Shown here: positions 9,166-18,300 of the stretch, one piece after another
Layout of the letters: each line of letters opens with the position of its first letter
How positions within the stretch are numbered: the first letter of the stretch is position 1
Assembly (NCBI RefSeq): GCF_000661915.1
Contig: NZ_CP007509.1
Coordinates: forward strand, 4,291,501-4,355,500
Source of the DNA: Stutzerimonas decontaminans
Lineage (GTDB): Bacteria; Pseudomonadota; Gammaproteobacteria; Pseudomonadales; Pseudomonadaceae
Length of the DNA: 64,000 bases
Direction: 5' to 3'
Translations under genes and position numbers: made by a program
Notes under the pieces: generated by a model
Databases searched by the model: none
What the model was told of the DNA's origin: nothing
Seen by the model: only the letters and a program-made list of their open reading frames with translations

Positions 9166-10530
9166 ATGCAGAAAGAAACCGAAATCAAGCTACGCGCCAG
9201 CCGCGAAACCCTGCTCGCCCTGCGCGAACATCCGCTGCTGAAGAAGCGCAACAAGAGTGGCTGGTCGCGCCATGAGCTATTCAACCAGTATTACGACACC
9301 GCCGACCGCGCCCTCGCCCAGGCCCGCGTCGCGCTGCGCCTGCGTCGCGACGGCGAGCAGTTCATCCAGACCCTGAAGAGCCGCGGCCAGAGTGTCGCCG
9401 GCCTGTCCGAGCGCAACGAATGGGACTGGTATCTGGACAAGGCCAAGCTCGACACCAAGAAGCTCGGCGACGACTGCTGGCCGGCCAGCCTTGCCGAGCT
9501 GGACAAGAAAACCCTGAAGCCGATCTTCACCACTGATTTCGTCCGCGAGAAGGCCGAAATCGCCTGGGGCCGCGGCAAGGCCAAGGTGGTCATCGAGGCC
9601 GCGCTGGATCTGGGCCAGGTCAAGGCCGGCAAGCAGTCCGAGGAGATCTGCGAGCTGGAGCTCGAGCTACGCCAGGGCGATCCCGAGGCATTGCTGGAAC
9701 TGGCCGCCGAGCTGGCTGCCGATCTGCCGCTGATGCCCTGCGACATCAGCAAGGCCGAACGCGGCTACCGCCTGCACGACGCCGACGGCTACAACCTGCA
9801 GCTACCTGCGCCGGCACTGGACGCCACGATGCCGCTGGACGACGCGGTGGTCGCTCTCGGCTGGCAGCTGTTGGGCAATAGCCAGCGCCTGGCTGAGCAG
9901 TACCGTTTCAATGGCCGCTGGAAACTGCTGAGTGACTGGCTGCAGCAGCTGATCGAGCTGCGCGCCCTGCTCGGCAGCCTCGGCCAGGCCGCCCCGCGCG
10001 CCAGTAGCCGGGAGCTGCGTGAGCTGCTCGACGCGCTGATCCTGGACTGGCGCCCACGGGTCGAAGCCGGCCAGAACGATGAAGGTGTGCGCAAGGCCGC
10101 GCCGACACAATTCGCCGCCGAACTGGACCAGACCCGCTGGGGCCTGCTGTCGCTGAAAGCCTCGCTGTGGCTGCTGCAACGCAGCTGGACCGAAGGCCGC
10201 AACGCCCGTGGCGATCGTCAGGGTGCGGCCGAACTAGGCAAGTGGCTGCTGCATTTGCTCGCCGAAGAAGCCAAGGCGCTGCAACTGCCGCGTTACCAGC
10301 AGCAGCCCGAGGACCTCGCCGAACAGAGCCCGCGCATGGAGCGGCTGCTGGTCTGGCTGCACCTCGCCCGCGGCGTACTGGAGCTGCCCGAGGTTGACCG
10401 TCTGTATGGCGAGCTGGCCAAACTGCATGAACTGGCCCGCCAGCCCATCGACGATCAAGCGCTGGAACTGCGTGTCGAACAGGCGCATCTGGTCTGGACG
10501 CTCAAGGCCTGGAAGCTACTGGAGAAATAA
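9166..10530 (+). CDS. Inorganic triphosphatase, CYTH + CHAD domains (YgiF-like)
   Basis: 454 residues from the ATG at 9166. The CYTH domain covers residues ~1-200 and begins with the diagnostic ExExK metal-binding pattern (KETEIKLR). It continues with YYDTADRAL, ARVALRLRR, QTLKSRGQ and VVIEAALDLG, the charged strands of the triphosphate tunnel. The remaining ~240 residues are helical, rich in Arg and His, and fit a CHAD polyphosphate-binding domain. E. coli YgiF has the same build and cleaves tripolyphosphate. Placement beside phosphate uptake genes fits polyphosphate metabolism. The frame is open upstream to 9115, but the extra residues are not CYTH-like. Confidence 0.85.
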   Translation: MQKETEIKLRASRETLLALREHPLLKKRNKSGWSRHELFNQYYDTADRALAQARVALRLRRDGEQFIQTLKSRGQSVAGLSERNEWDWYLDKAKLDTKKLGDDCWPASLAELDKKTLKPIFTTDFVREKAEIAWGRGKAKVVIEAALDLGQVKAGKQSEEICELELELRQGDPEALLELAAELAADLPLMPCDISKAERGYRLHDADGYNLQLPAPALDATMPLDDAVVALGWQLLGNSQRLAEQYRFNGRWKLLSDWLQQLIELRALLGSLGQAAPRASSRELRELLDALILDWRPRVEAGQNDEGVRKAAPTQFAAELDQTRWGLLSLKASLWLLQRSWTEGRNARGDRQGAAELGKWLLHLLAEEAKALQLPRYQQQPEDLAEQSPRMERLLVWLHLARGVLELPEVDRLYGELAKLHELARQPIDDQALELRVEQAHLVWTLKAWKLLEK

Positions 10531-10634
10531 GCTCACCAGGCGGCGCTGGCTGCTCAAAGTTGGACCCCGGCGGCAGACAACGCCGGGGTTTAGCGGCAAG
10601 CTTGGCTTTTCCGCCGTCGCATCCAAGGAATCCC

Positions 10635-12419
10635 ATGTCCGTGCTGAACTCGCCCCCCAAGGACCGCCCTCTCGATCTCAACGATCTGTTGCGCGAGTTG
10701 GTCGCTCAGGGCCGGGTGGCTCAGGACAGCGCCGAACAGTGCCTGACGGTCCGCCGCAGCGCGGTGGCCAACCAGCAGCATCCGCTGGAATTCCTCGCCG
10801 CGCAGCAGCTCGATGATCTGCTGCGCCCCGGCAAGAAGCTCGACCTGGAAACCCTGACCGTCTGGCTCGCAGAGCGGGCCGGTCAGCCTTACCTGCGCAT
10901 CGACCCGCTGAAGATCGATGTCGCCGCGGTCACGCCGCTGATGTCCTACGCCTTCGCCCAGCGCCACAGCATCCTCGCTGTAGCGGTGGACAGCAGCGCC
11001 GTGACCATCGCCAGCAGCCAGCCGTTCGTGCACGGCTGGGAAACCAACCTGACCCACGTGCTCAAGCGCCCGATCAAGCGCGTGGTGGCCAACCCGACGG
11101 ACATCCAGCGCTTCACCGTCGAGTTCTACCGCCTGGCCAAGTCGGTCAGCGGCGCCAGCGGCACGGACCAGAAGATCAGCGGCGTCGGCAACTTCGAGCA
11201 ACTGCTCAACCTCGGCGCCAGCGACCAGGAGCCGGATGCCAACGACTCGCACATCGTCAACATCGTCGACTGGCTGTTCCAGTACGCCTTTCAGCAGCGC
11301 GCCAGCGATATCCACATCGAACCGCGCCGCGAGCAGGGCACGGTGCGTTTCCGTATCGACGGTGTGCTGCATAACGTCTACCAGTTCCCGCCGCAGGTAA
11401 CGATGGCGGTAGTCAGCCGGCTGAAGTCCCTCGGCCGCATGAACGTTGCCGAGAAGCGCAAGCCGCAGGACGGCCGGGTGAAGACCAAGACGCCGGACGG
11501 CGGCGAGGTGGAGCTGCGCCTGTCGACGCTCCCGACCGCCTTCGGCGAGAAGATGGTGATGCGTATCTTCGACCCCGAGGTGCTGCTCAAGGGCTTCGAC
11601 CAGCTGGGCTTTTCCGCCGACGACCTGCGTCGCTGGCAGAGCATGACGGGCCAGCCCAACGGCATCATCCTGGTCACCGGGCCGACCGGCTCAGGCAAGA
11701 CCACCACGCTCTACACCACGCTCAAGCAGCTGGCGACGCCAGAGGTGAACGTCTGCACCATCGAGGACCCGATCGAGATGATCGAGGGCGCCTTCAACCA
11801 GATGCAGGTGCAGCACAATATCGAGCTGACCTTCGCCAGCGGCGTGCGCGCGCTGATGCGGCAGGACCCGGACATCATCATGATCGGCGAAATCCGCGAT
11901 CTGGAAACCGCCGAGATGGCCATCCAGGCCGCGCTGACCGGTCACTTGGTGCTCTCCACCCTGCACACCAACGACGCCCCCAGCGCAATTACTCGCCTGC
12001 TGGAACTGGGTGTGCCGCACTACCTGCTCAAGGCAACGCTGCTCGGTGTCATGGCCCAGCGTCTGGTGCGCACACTGTGCCCGCACTGCAAGACGCCGAT
12101 GCAGCTGGACGCCGATGATTGGACGGCATTGACCCGGCCTTGGAATGCCCCGTTACCGACCACCGCGCATAAGGCCGTGGGCTGTCTGGAATGCCGCGAC
12201 ACCGGTTTCCGCGGTCGTGCCGGGGTCTACGAGATCATGCTGCTGAACGACGCGATCAAACCGCTGATCACCGCCGACACCGATATCGTCGCCCTACGCC
12301 GTCAGGCCTTCAAAGATGGCATGCGCAGCCTGCGCCTATCCGGCGCTCAGAAGATCGCCGCCGGCCTGACCACCGTGGAAGAAGTGCTGCGGGTTACGCC
12401 GCAGAGCGAGCAGAAATAG
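10635..12419 (+). CDS. GspE/PilB-type secretion ATPase family protein
   Basis: 594 residues from the ATG at 10635 with CAAGGAA upstream. An N-terminal GspE-like domain (~1-150) is followed by the ATPase core: Walker A GPTGSGKTTT, the Asp box around FNQMQVQHNIELTF, Walker B DPDIIMIGEIRD, the His box LSTLHTNDAPSAITRL, and a tetracysteine zinc site (CPHC...CLEC). It belongs to the type II secretion/type IV pilus hexameric ATPases. No other secretion or pilus gene is nearby, so its machine is unclear. It is an orphan here, as I recall for its P. aeruginosa counterpart. Confidence 0.88.
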   Translation: MSVLNSPPKDRPLDLNDLLRELVAQGRVAQDSAEQCLTVRRSAVANQQHPLEFLAAQQLDDLLRPGKKLDLETLTVWLAERAGQPYLRIDPLKIDVAAVTPLMSYAFAQRHSILAVAVDSSAVTIASSQPFVHGWETNLTHVLKRPIKRVVANPTDIQRFTVEFYRLAKSVSGASGTDQKISGVGNFEQLLNLGASDQEPDANDSHIVNIVDWLFQYAFQQRASDIHIEPRREQGTVRFRIDGVLHNVYQFPPQVTMAVVSRLKSLGRMNVAEKRKPQDGRVKTKTPDGGEVELRLSTLPTAFGEKMVMRIFDPEVLLKGFDQLGFSADDLRRWQSMTGQPNGIILVTGPTGSGKTTTLYTTLKQLATPEVNVCTIEDPIEMIEGAFNQMQVQHNIELTFASGVRALMRQDPDIIMIGEIRDLETAEMAIQAALTGHLVLSTLHTNDAPSAITRLLELGVPHYLLKATLLGVMAQRLVRTLCPHCKTPMQLDADDWTALTRPWNAPLPTTAHKAVGCLECRDTGFRGRAGVYEIMLLNDAIKPLITADTDIVALRRQAFKDGMRSLRLSGAQKIAAGLTTVEEVLRVTPQSEQK

Positions 12420-12438
12420 CCGGAGGCTCGACGCGTTT

Positions 12439-12508
12439 GTAGGGTGGATGTCGCTTTTACATCCACCGCAACTCCATCCGGTGGATCGGTGAAGCGTGAT
12501 CACCCTAC
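12439..12508. repeat. Intergenic palindromic repeat (GTAGGGTGGA type)
   Basis: The block starts GTAGGGTGGATGT and ends ATCACCCTAC, so its outer arms pair. An inner hairpin (GGTGGATGT with ACATCCACC) sits in the left half. The same outer sequence bounds the element at 57520-57595, showing a dispersed family. Such extragenic palindromes are common in pseudomonads. Confidence 0.7.
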
Positions 12509-12613
12509 GCCAGCTGTGGGAGCGGCCTTCGCCACGAATAGCTCAGCACTTAATCAGCATCAGCTGCCGAAACGACCGGTGGGGTCTGCCTTAACCTAAA
12601 GTTGAACGGCGAT

Positions 12614-13327
12614 TCAGCCATCCGCCCTTGCAGCGAGAATGCTCGCCACCTGATTGGGCTTGCAGTTGAGGTAGGCCGAAGACTGCAACCATTGCTGGTC
12701 GGGGTACCAGGAGAACATGAACTGGCCGCCCTTGAGGCTATCGACCACCATCCGCGCCACTTCCGGCCGCACTGCCGGGCAACCCTGGCTACGACCGATA
12801 CGGCCCTGCGTGGCGATCCAGGAAGGATTCACGTACGCCGCCGGGTGAATGACGATGGCCCGCTCGCGGGCGCGGTCATTGATGCCCGGCTCCAGCCCGT
12901 CCATGCGCAGCGAGTAGCCGTGCTTGCCACTGTAGCTTTCCGCGGTGCGAAACAGACCGATGCTGGACTGATGGCTGCCCACCGCATTGGAAAAGCTGGT
13001 GGCGTGGTTGTCGCCTGACTTCTGCCCGTGAGCAACCAGATCCTCGAGCAGCAGCTGCTCCTTCTCCAGATCGAAGATCCATAGCCGGCGTTCGCTGGAA
13101 GGCAGCGAGAAGTCGATCACCGCCAGGCGCTGGGCGGCACTCGCGCCATTGTTGACCGCACACTGCATGGCGGCGACCGCGTGGGTCAGCACCTGCTTAT
13201 CGAGTTTGGGGGCCAGCCGGGCCAGACTGTCGACCATCGGCTGATAGGTGGCGTTGGCCGCCCATACAGGCGAGACGAACACGAAAAGACCTGCGGCCAG
13301 GCAGGCGCGTCGAAGCATGGACATCAT
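12614..13327 (-). CDS. Murein L,D-transpeptidase catalytic-domain protein (YkuD_2 type)
   Basis: 237 residues from the ATG at 13327, which follows GAGG on the minus strand; the frame also allows a TTG at 13333. The N-terminus is a signal peptide ending near VWAAN. The catalytic stretch is GRIGRSQGCPAVRP with Cys183 as nucleophile and an upstream IVIHPAAYV, typical of the PF13645 branch of L,D-transpeptidases. It is probably periplasmic and acts on, or is related to enzymes acting on, peptidoglycan cross-links. The family's reaction is less well established than that of YcbB/ErfK. It is divergent from a second L,D-transpeptidase gene. Confidence 0.8.
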   Translation of the reverse strand: MMSMLRRACLAAGLFVFVSPVWAANATYQPMVDSLARLAPKLDKQVLTHAVAAMQCAVNNGASAAQRLAVIDFSLPSSERRLWIFDLEKEQLLLEDLVAHGQKSGDNHATSFSNAVGSHQSSIGLFRTAESYSGKHGYSLRMDGLEPGINDRARERAIVIHPAAYVNPSWIATQGRIGRSQGCPAVRPEVARMVVDSLKGGQFMFSWYPDQQWLQSSAYLNCKPNQVASILAARADG

Positions 13328-13545
13328 GAGCAAGCAACCTCATCGGGCACGGCGTGACGACTTCCTGTCCGGCCGGCGCCTTATACTCGCCGCAGCAGCA
13401 GCGCACACGAAGCCGGGCGGGATGAACGAGCACCCCATATCCGGCGCGATATGTTTTTATGATTCGCGCGGCCAGCGGCGCTGCCGCGGCCACAGCCTCA
13501 CAAGGGCGCAGTCTAGCAGCCACCGGAACGGTCTGGAGCGAAACG

Positions 13546-15138
13546 TTGGTTAAAAAATGTGCACCCCGTCTGACCATCTGGCTCTGCCTCATCGCGGGCG
13601 CAGCCGTCGCCGAGCCAGTCGCCACCCAGCCGACGCCGCTCGCGACCACTCTGCAAAGCCTGCCGCAGAGCTGCCCGTCACTGCCGGGCAGGCTCGAACC
13701 AGCCGCGCTGCAGCGGCTCTCGGCGTTCTACCAGGCCGTGCATCATCAGCCGGTGTGGAACGCCTACGCCATGCTCGACGGCCTGCTGCAGCAACTCGCA
13801 TCACTGGCGGACGATGGCCTTGACCCTGCCCAGTATCAGCCGGAACGCATTCGCGCGCTGTTGCAGCGGCCTTCCCCCGCGCCGCTGCAGCGCGAGTGCA
13901 GCGATATCCTTGCCAGCCACGCCTACCTCGAAGCGCTCTACCATCTGTCTTACGGTCGTCTGCGCCAGGCCCAGGTCGAGCCGATCTGGCGCAGCCCCGA
14001 CCTGCCGGAGCCTGATGATACCGGGCCGCTGGTGCAGATCGCCGTACAAGGCCTCAGCGATCTGCCGAGTGTCTTCGATCGTGCCCGGCCGGAACATGCG
14101 CTGTACCGCGATCTGCGCGCGGCTTATGCGGCGGCACGTCAGAACCCGTTGCCCGCCTGGCGATCCGTGCCGGCGGGCCCGACGCTACGGCCAGGGATGA
14201 GCGATGCGCGGGTGCCGCTGCTGCGCGAACTGCTGCTCGCCGGCGCCGGCAGTACGTCAGCCATGGAACTGCGTTACGACAACGAGCTGGTCGAGGCGGT
14301 GAAGGGCTTCCAGTTGCAGCACGGACTCGAGGATGACGGCATCGTCGGAGCCGCCACGCTGGCCGCGCTGAACGTCAGCCCGGCCAGCCGTCTGGACCAG
14401 CTGCGCATCAACCTCGAGCGGCTGCGCTGGATCACTCGTGACCTCGAGCCGCAGTCGCTGCTGGTGGATATCGCCGGCGCCCGGCTGATCTACTTCCGCG
14501 ACAGCTGCCCGTTCTGGCAAACACGCACCCAGGTCGGCCGTGAGGCACGCCAGACGCCACCACTGAAATCGAGCATCACCCGCCTGACTCTCAACCCCAC
14601 CTGGACCGTACCGCCGACCATCCTGCGCCAGGACAAGCTGCCACTGATCCGCCAGGATGTCGGCTACCTGGCGCGCCACCAGACGCGCGTGCTCGACACG
14701 CAGGGCAATAGCCTGGATCCGCATAGCGTCGACTGGGGCAACCCGCACGGCATTCTGCTGCGCCAGGATGCCGGACCAGCCAACCCGCTCGGCCAGGTCG
14801 CGATCCGCTTTGCCAACCCTTTCTCGGTGTACCTGCACGACACGCCGAGTCAACCGCTGTTCGATCGCGCTGCACGCGCGTTCAGCTCCGGCTGCGTGCG
14901 GGTCGAGGCGGCCTTGCAACTGGTCGATCTGCTGCTCGAAGCCAGCGAGCGGGACACCGTGGCTGCGCTGCTGCAGAGCGGCAAGACACACGAATACCGC
15001 CTGGCGCGGCCGACGCCGATCCTGATGGCCTACTGGACAGCCGAAAGTGATGAAAACGGCCGTCCCGTTTATCGGCCGGATATCTACAAACGCGATGCTG
15101 CTCTGCTCCAGGCATTGAACGCCGTGCGGCCACGCTGA
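13546..15138 (+). CDS. L,D-transpeptidase (YcbB/LdtD-like)
   Basis: 530 residues. I prefer the TTG at 13546, which has GGAG upstream and gives a clean signal peptide (KKCAPRLTIWLCLIAGAAVA, then EP). The frame opens at 13459, but that adds 29 Ala/Ser-rich residues before the signal. A peptidoglycan-binding domain lies at ~218-281 (ELVEAVKGFQLQHGL, GIVGAATLAALN). The YkuD catalytic domain spans ~298-495, with SSGCVRVE carrying Cys450 and a His in VYLHDTP. It would form 3-3 cross-links in periplasmic murein. A terminator follows at 15228. Confidence 0.85.
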   Translation: MVKKCAPRLTIWLCLIAGAAVAEPVATQPTPLATTLQSLPQSCPSLPGRLEPAALQRLSAFYQAVHHQPVWNAYAMLDGLLQQLASLADDGLDPAQYQPERIRALLQRPSPAPLQRECSDILASHAYLEALYHLSYGRLRQAQVEPIWRSPDLPEPDDTGPLVQIAVQGLSDLPSVFDRARPEHALYRDLRAAYAAARQNPLPAWRSVPAGPTLRPGMSDARVPLLRELLLAGAGSTSAMELRYDNELVEAVKGFQLQHGLEDDGIVGAATLAALNVSPASRLDQLRINLERLRWITRDLEPQSLLVDIAGARLIYFRDSCPFWQTRTQVGREARQTPPLKSSITRLTLNPTWTVPPTILRQDKLPLIRQDVGYLARHQTRVLDTQGNSLDPHSVDWGNPHGILLRQDAGPANPLGQVAIRFANPFSVYLHDTPSQPLFDRAARAFSSGCVRVEAALQLVDLLLEASERDTVAALLQSGKTHEYRLARPTPILMAYWTAESDENGRPVYRPDIYKRDAALLQALNAVRPR

Positions 15139-15227
15139 CCGGCAAGCGTGTACACGCAGCGCCGTTCGTCGGGGATTTTCTCGCCGGTCGTCTGAACCTC
15201 GTGCCCTCGGCGTAGTCTTTTGCTGAC

Positions 15228-15262
15228 CACTCGACAACGGCTTCCGCTGTCGAGTGTTTTCG
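15228..15262 (+). terminator. Intrinsic terminator between the transpeptidase and kinase genes
   Basis: CACTCGACA (15228-15236) pairs perfectly with TGTCGAGTG (15248-15256) and is followed directly by TTTT. It overlaps the first in-frame GTG (15254) of the downstream kinase frame, which argues that the kinase starts later. Confidence 0.75.
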
Positions 15263-15313
15263 TTACGCGACCCGTCTGAATTACTCAGGCCATGGACAGC
15301 CGAGCAGGACATT

Positions 15314-18300
15314 TTGAACGCCGATTACAGCGCCCCCGCAGCGACCTGGAACGAAGCTGAACGGCTGGCTGCACTGGCTCGTTACCCCGCGCTGGACGCT
15401 CCTTCCGACGCGGACTTCGCCGAGCTCGCCGCCATGGCTGCGCAGCTGTGTGCCTGTCCGGCAGCAGCCATCCACTTCATCGACGCGCACTATCAGCGCT
15501 GCATGGCCGCCATCTGCCTGCCTCAACAACCGGTTGCTCGCGAACATGCGCTGTGCGCCGCGGTCATTCAGCAAGCCGGACCGCTGGCGGTGTACTACGC
15601 AAACGGCCCCGCCGCCCCGCGGGAGCTGCCGCGTTTAGTCGACGGGGAAGTTGCCGGCTTCTATGCCGCCGCAATCTTGCGTGACGGCGGCGGACTGCCG
15701 CTGGGCACCCTGTGCGTCTGCGACCACCAACCGCGCGAGCTGACAGCGCAACAAGCTGCGCAGCTGCAGGCCGTCGCGCGGCAGATCATGGCGTTGCTGG
15801 AGCTACGCCGGCTCCGCGCCGAGGAGGAGCGCAGCAGGCAGATCATCGACAGCGCACAGGATTACGCCATCCTCGCGACCGATCTGAACGGCTACATCAC
15901 CAGCTGGAACAGCGGCGCACAGTTGCTGTTCGGCTGGCCCGCCGACGAAGCCATCGGGCAGCATGCCAGGCTGATCTTCACCATTGAAGATCGCGCGCAG
16001 AACGCCGATCAACAGGAAATGCGCAGCGCGCTCGAGCAGGGCAGAGCCGTCGATGAACGCTGGCATCAGCGCAAGGACGGCTCACGCTTCTGGGCCAGCG
16101 GCCTCCTCACTCCGTTGCTGGCCGACGGCCAGCCGCGGGGTTTCGTAAAGATTCTGCGCGACCTGACCGAGAGCCGCCTGCAACAGGCTGCCGCCCGCGA
16201 GACCGAAGAGCGCTACCGCACCCTGGTCGATCTCAGCCCACAGGTGGTCTGGCAGTGCGATGCACAGGGTCAGCTGAACTTCTGCAACAGCTATTGGTGC
16301 GAGTTCACCGGTCTCGACGAGCAACAGTCACGCGGTGAAGGCTGGCTTGCGGCGGTCACGGCCAGCGAGCGCGAGGCACTTGCCGAACAATGGCGGCAGG
16401 CCATCCGCCGGGAGCTGCCGTACCGGCTGGAACTGCCGCTACGAGATGTCGATGGCAACCTGCGCTGGTTCCAGGCCAACGCTGCGCCCATCTACGATGC
16501 AGACGGCGACCTGCTGCATTGGATTTGCGTGGCGCAGGACGTCGACAGCCGCCGGCGTTCGGAAATGCAGCGTCTGGAAAGCGAGGCCTTTACCCGTCTG
16601 CTACTCGATTCGGCCAACGAGGGCTTCTACTCGATCGACCGCAACGGCGCCGTCACCCTGTGCAACGACGCCTTTCTCAACATCCTCGGCTTCGCCAGCC
16701 GCGAAGAGGTGCTCGGCAAGCACCTGCATGAGGTGATCCACCACAGCCGTCCGGATGGCAGCCCCTATCCGGTGCAGGAATGCCCGATCCAGCATACGGC
16801 GATCACAGGCGAGCCACGGCATGTGGAGCAGGAGCTGTTCTTCCGCGTCGACGGCAGCAGCCTGCCGGTGGAGTACCGCGTGGCGCCGATTTACCGCGAC
16901 GGCGAGCTGCAGGGCGCGATCTGCACCTTCAGCGATATCAGCGAGCGCACTCAGCATCAGGCACTGCAGGCATTCCTGCTGGAGCTGAGCGATTGCCTGC
17001 AGGCCGATAGCGAGCGTGTCGACCTCTGCTGCGTGCTCGATGCGCGACTGGCGCAGCTGACCCGTTGCGACTGCATCGCCTGGGGTCGTGTCGAGGACGG
17101 CGAGCTGATCGTGCAACAGGAGTGGCTGGCAGCGAACGCCGCGAGTCGCCTCGGCCGTCACCCCATGGGGGCCGACGGCATGGAGCTCGTCGCCCGGCTA
17201 CCGCACGAACACATCGTCGTGCTCGACGCCGAGCAACCCCTGCGCCACAGCCTGGCTGGTGCGACGCTGCTGATCAGCGAGCTGCCAGGCGTTGAGTCCA
17301 GCAACCGACCCGCGCTGCTCATCTTTGTCCGCAGCCATGCGCAACCCTGGAGCCTGGACGACGTCACCCTGGCCCGCGAAGTACAGGAACGCCTGCGCGG
17401 CGCCGCCGACCGCATTCGGGCGAACAAGGCGCTGCGCGACGCCGAACAGCGCATCAGCCTGGCCAACGAAATCGCCTCGATCGGCGTCTGGGAGTACCGC
17501 GACAGCCAACATTCCCTGCACTGGGACGCCCAGCTCAAGGCCATGGCCGGCATAACGCCGGATCAGCCAGGGCTGGATGTGCATGAAATCCTCGCACGGG
17601 TGCATCCCGACGATCGCGGCAAGCTGCTCAAGGCGCTAGGCGACACCCTGGCCGGCAAAGGCGACGGCGAGTTTCAGCTGGACTACCGGATCTTCGATAC
17701 CCGCATCGGCGAATTCGTCTGGCTGGCCAATCGGGGCCGCCGGCTGCTCGACCCCAGCGGGGAGCTGCGCATCCTCGGCACCGCACGCAACATCACTGCC
17801 GAGCGCAACGCAGCCGAACGCATGCTGCGCATGAACGAGATGCTCGAAGCGCAGATCAAGGATCGCCAACAGGCCGAGCAGCGCCAGACGGCACTGGTTG
17901 AACTGGGCGACCTGTTGCGCGAGCAGCACGACAGCCAGACCATCGCCCATGCGGCTGTCAGCGTGATCGGCCGCACGATCGGCGTATCACGCGTGCTGTT
18001 CGCCAGCGTCGATGCATCCAGCCAGAGCGCCACCATCGAGCGCTACTGGAGCGACGGCAGCTCCGACAGCAGCAACGAGATGGTCCATTTCGCCGACTAT
18101 GGCGACTTCTTCTACGATCTGCAGGAAAACGAGCTGGTAGTAATCGAAGACGTGCTGCACGACGCGCGCACCGCCAGCCACGCCGAGAACTTCGCCGAAA
18201 GCCAGATCCGCAGCCTCGTCTGCGTGCCGCTGTTCGAGCAGGGCCGCATTTCCGCTGTGTTCATGCTGCTCGAAGATCAGCCGCGCAGCTGGTTCGATGA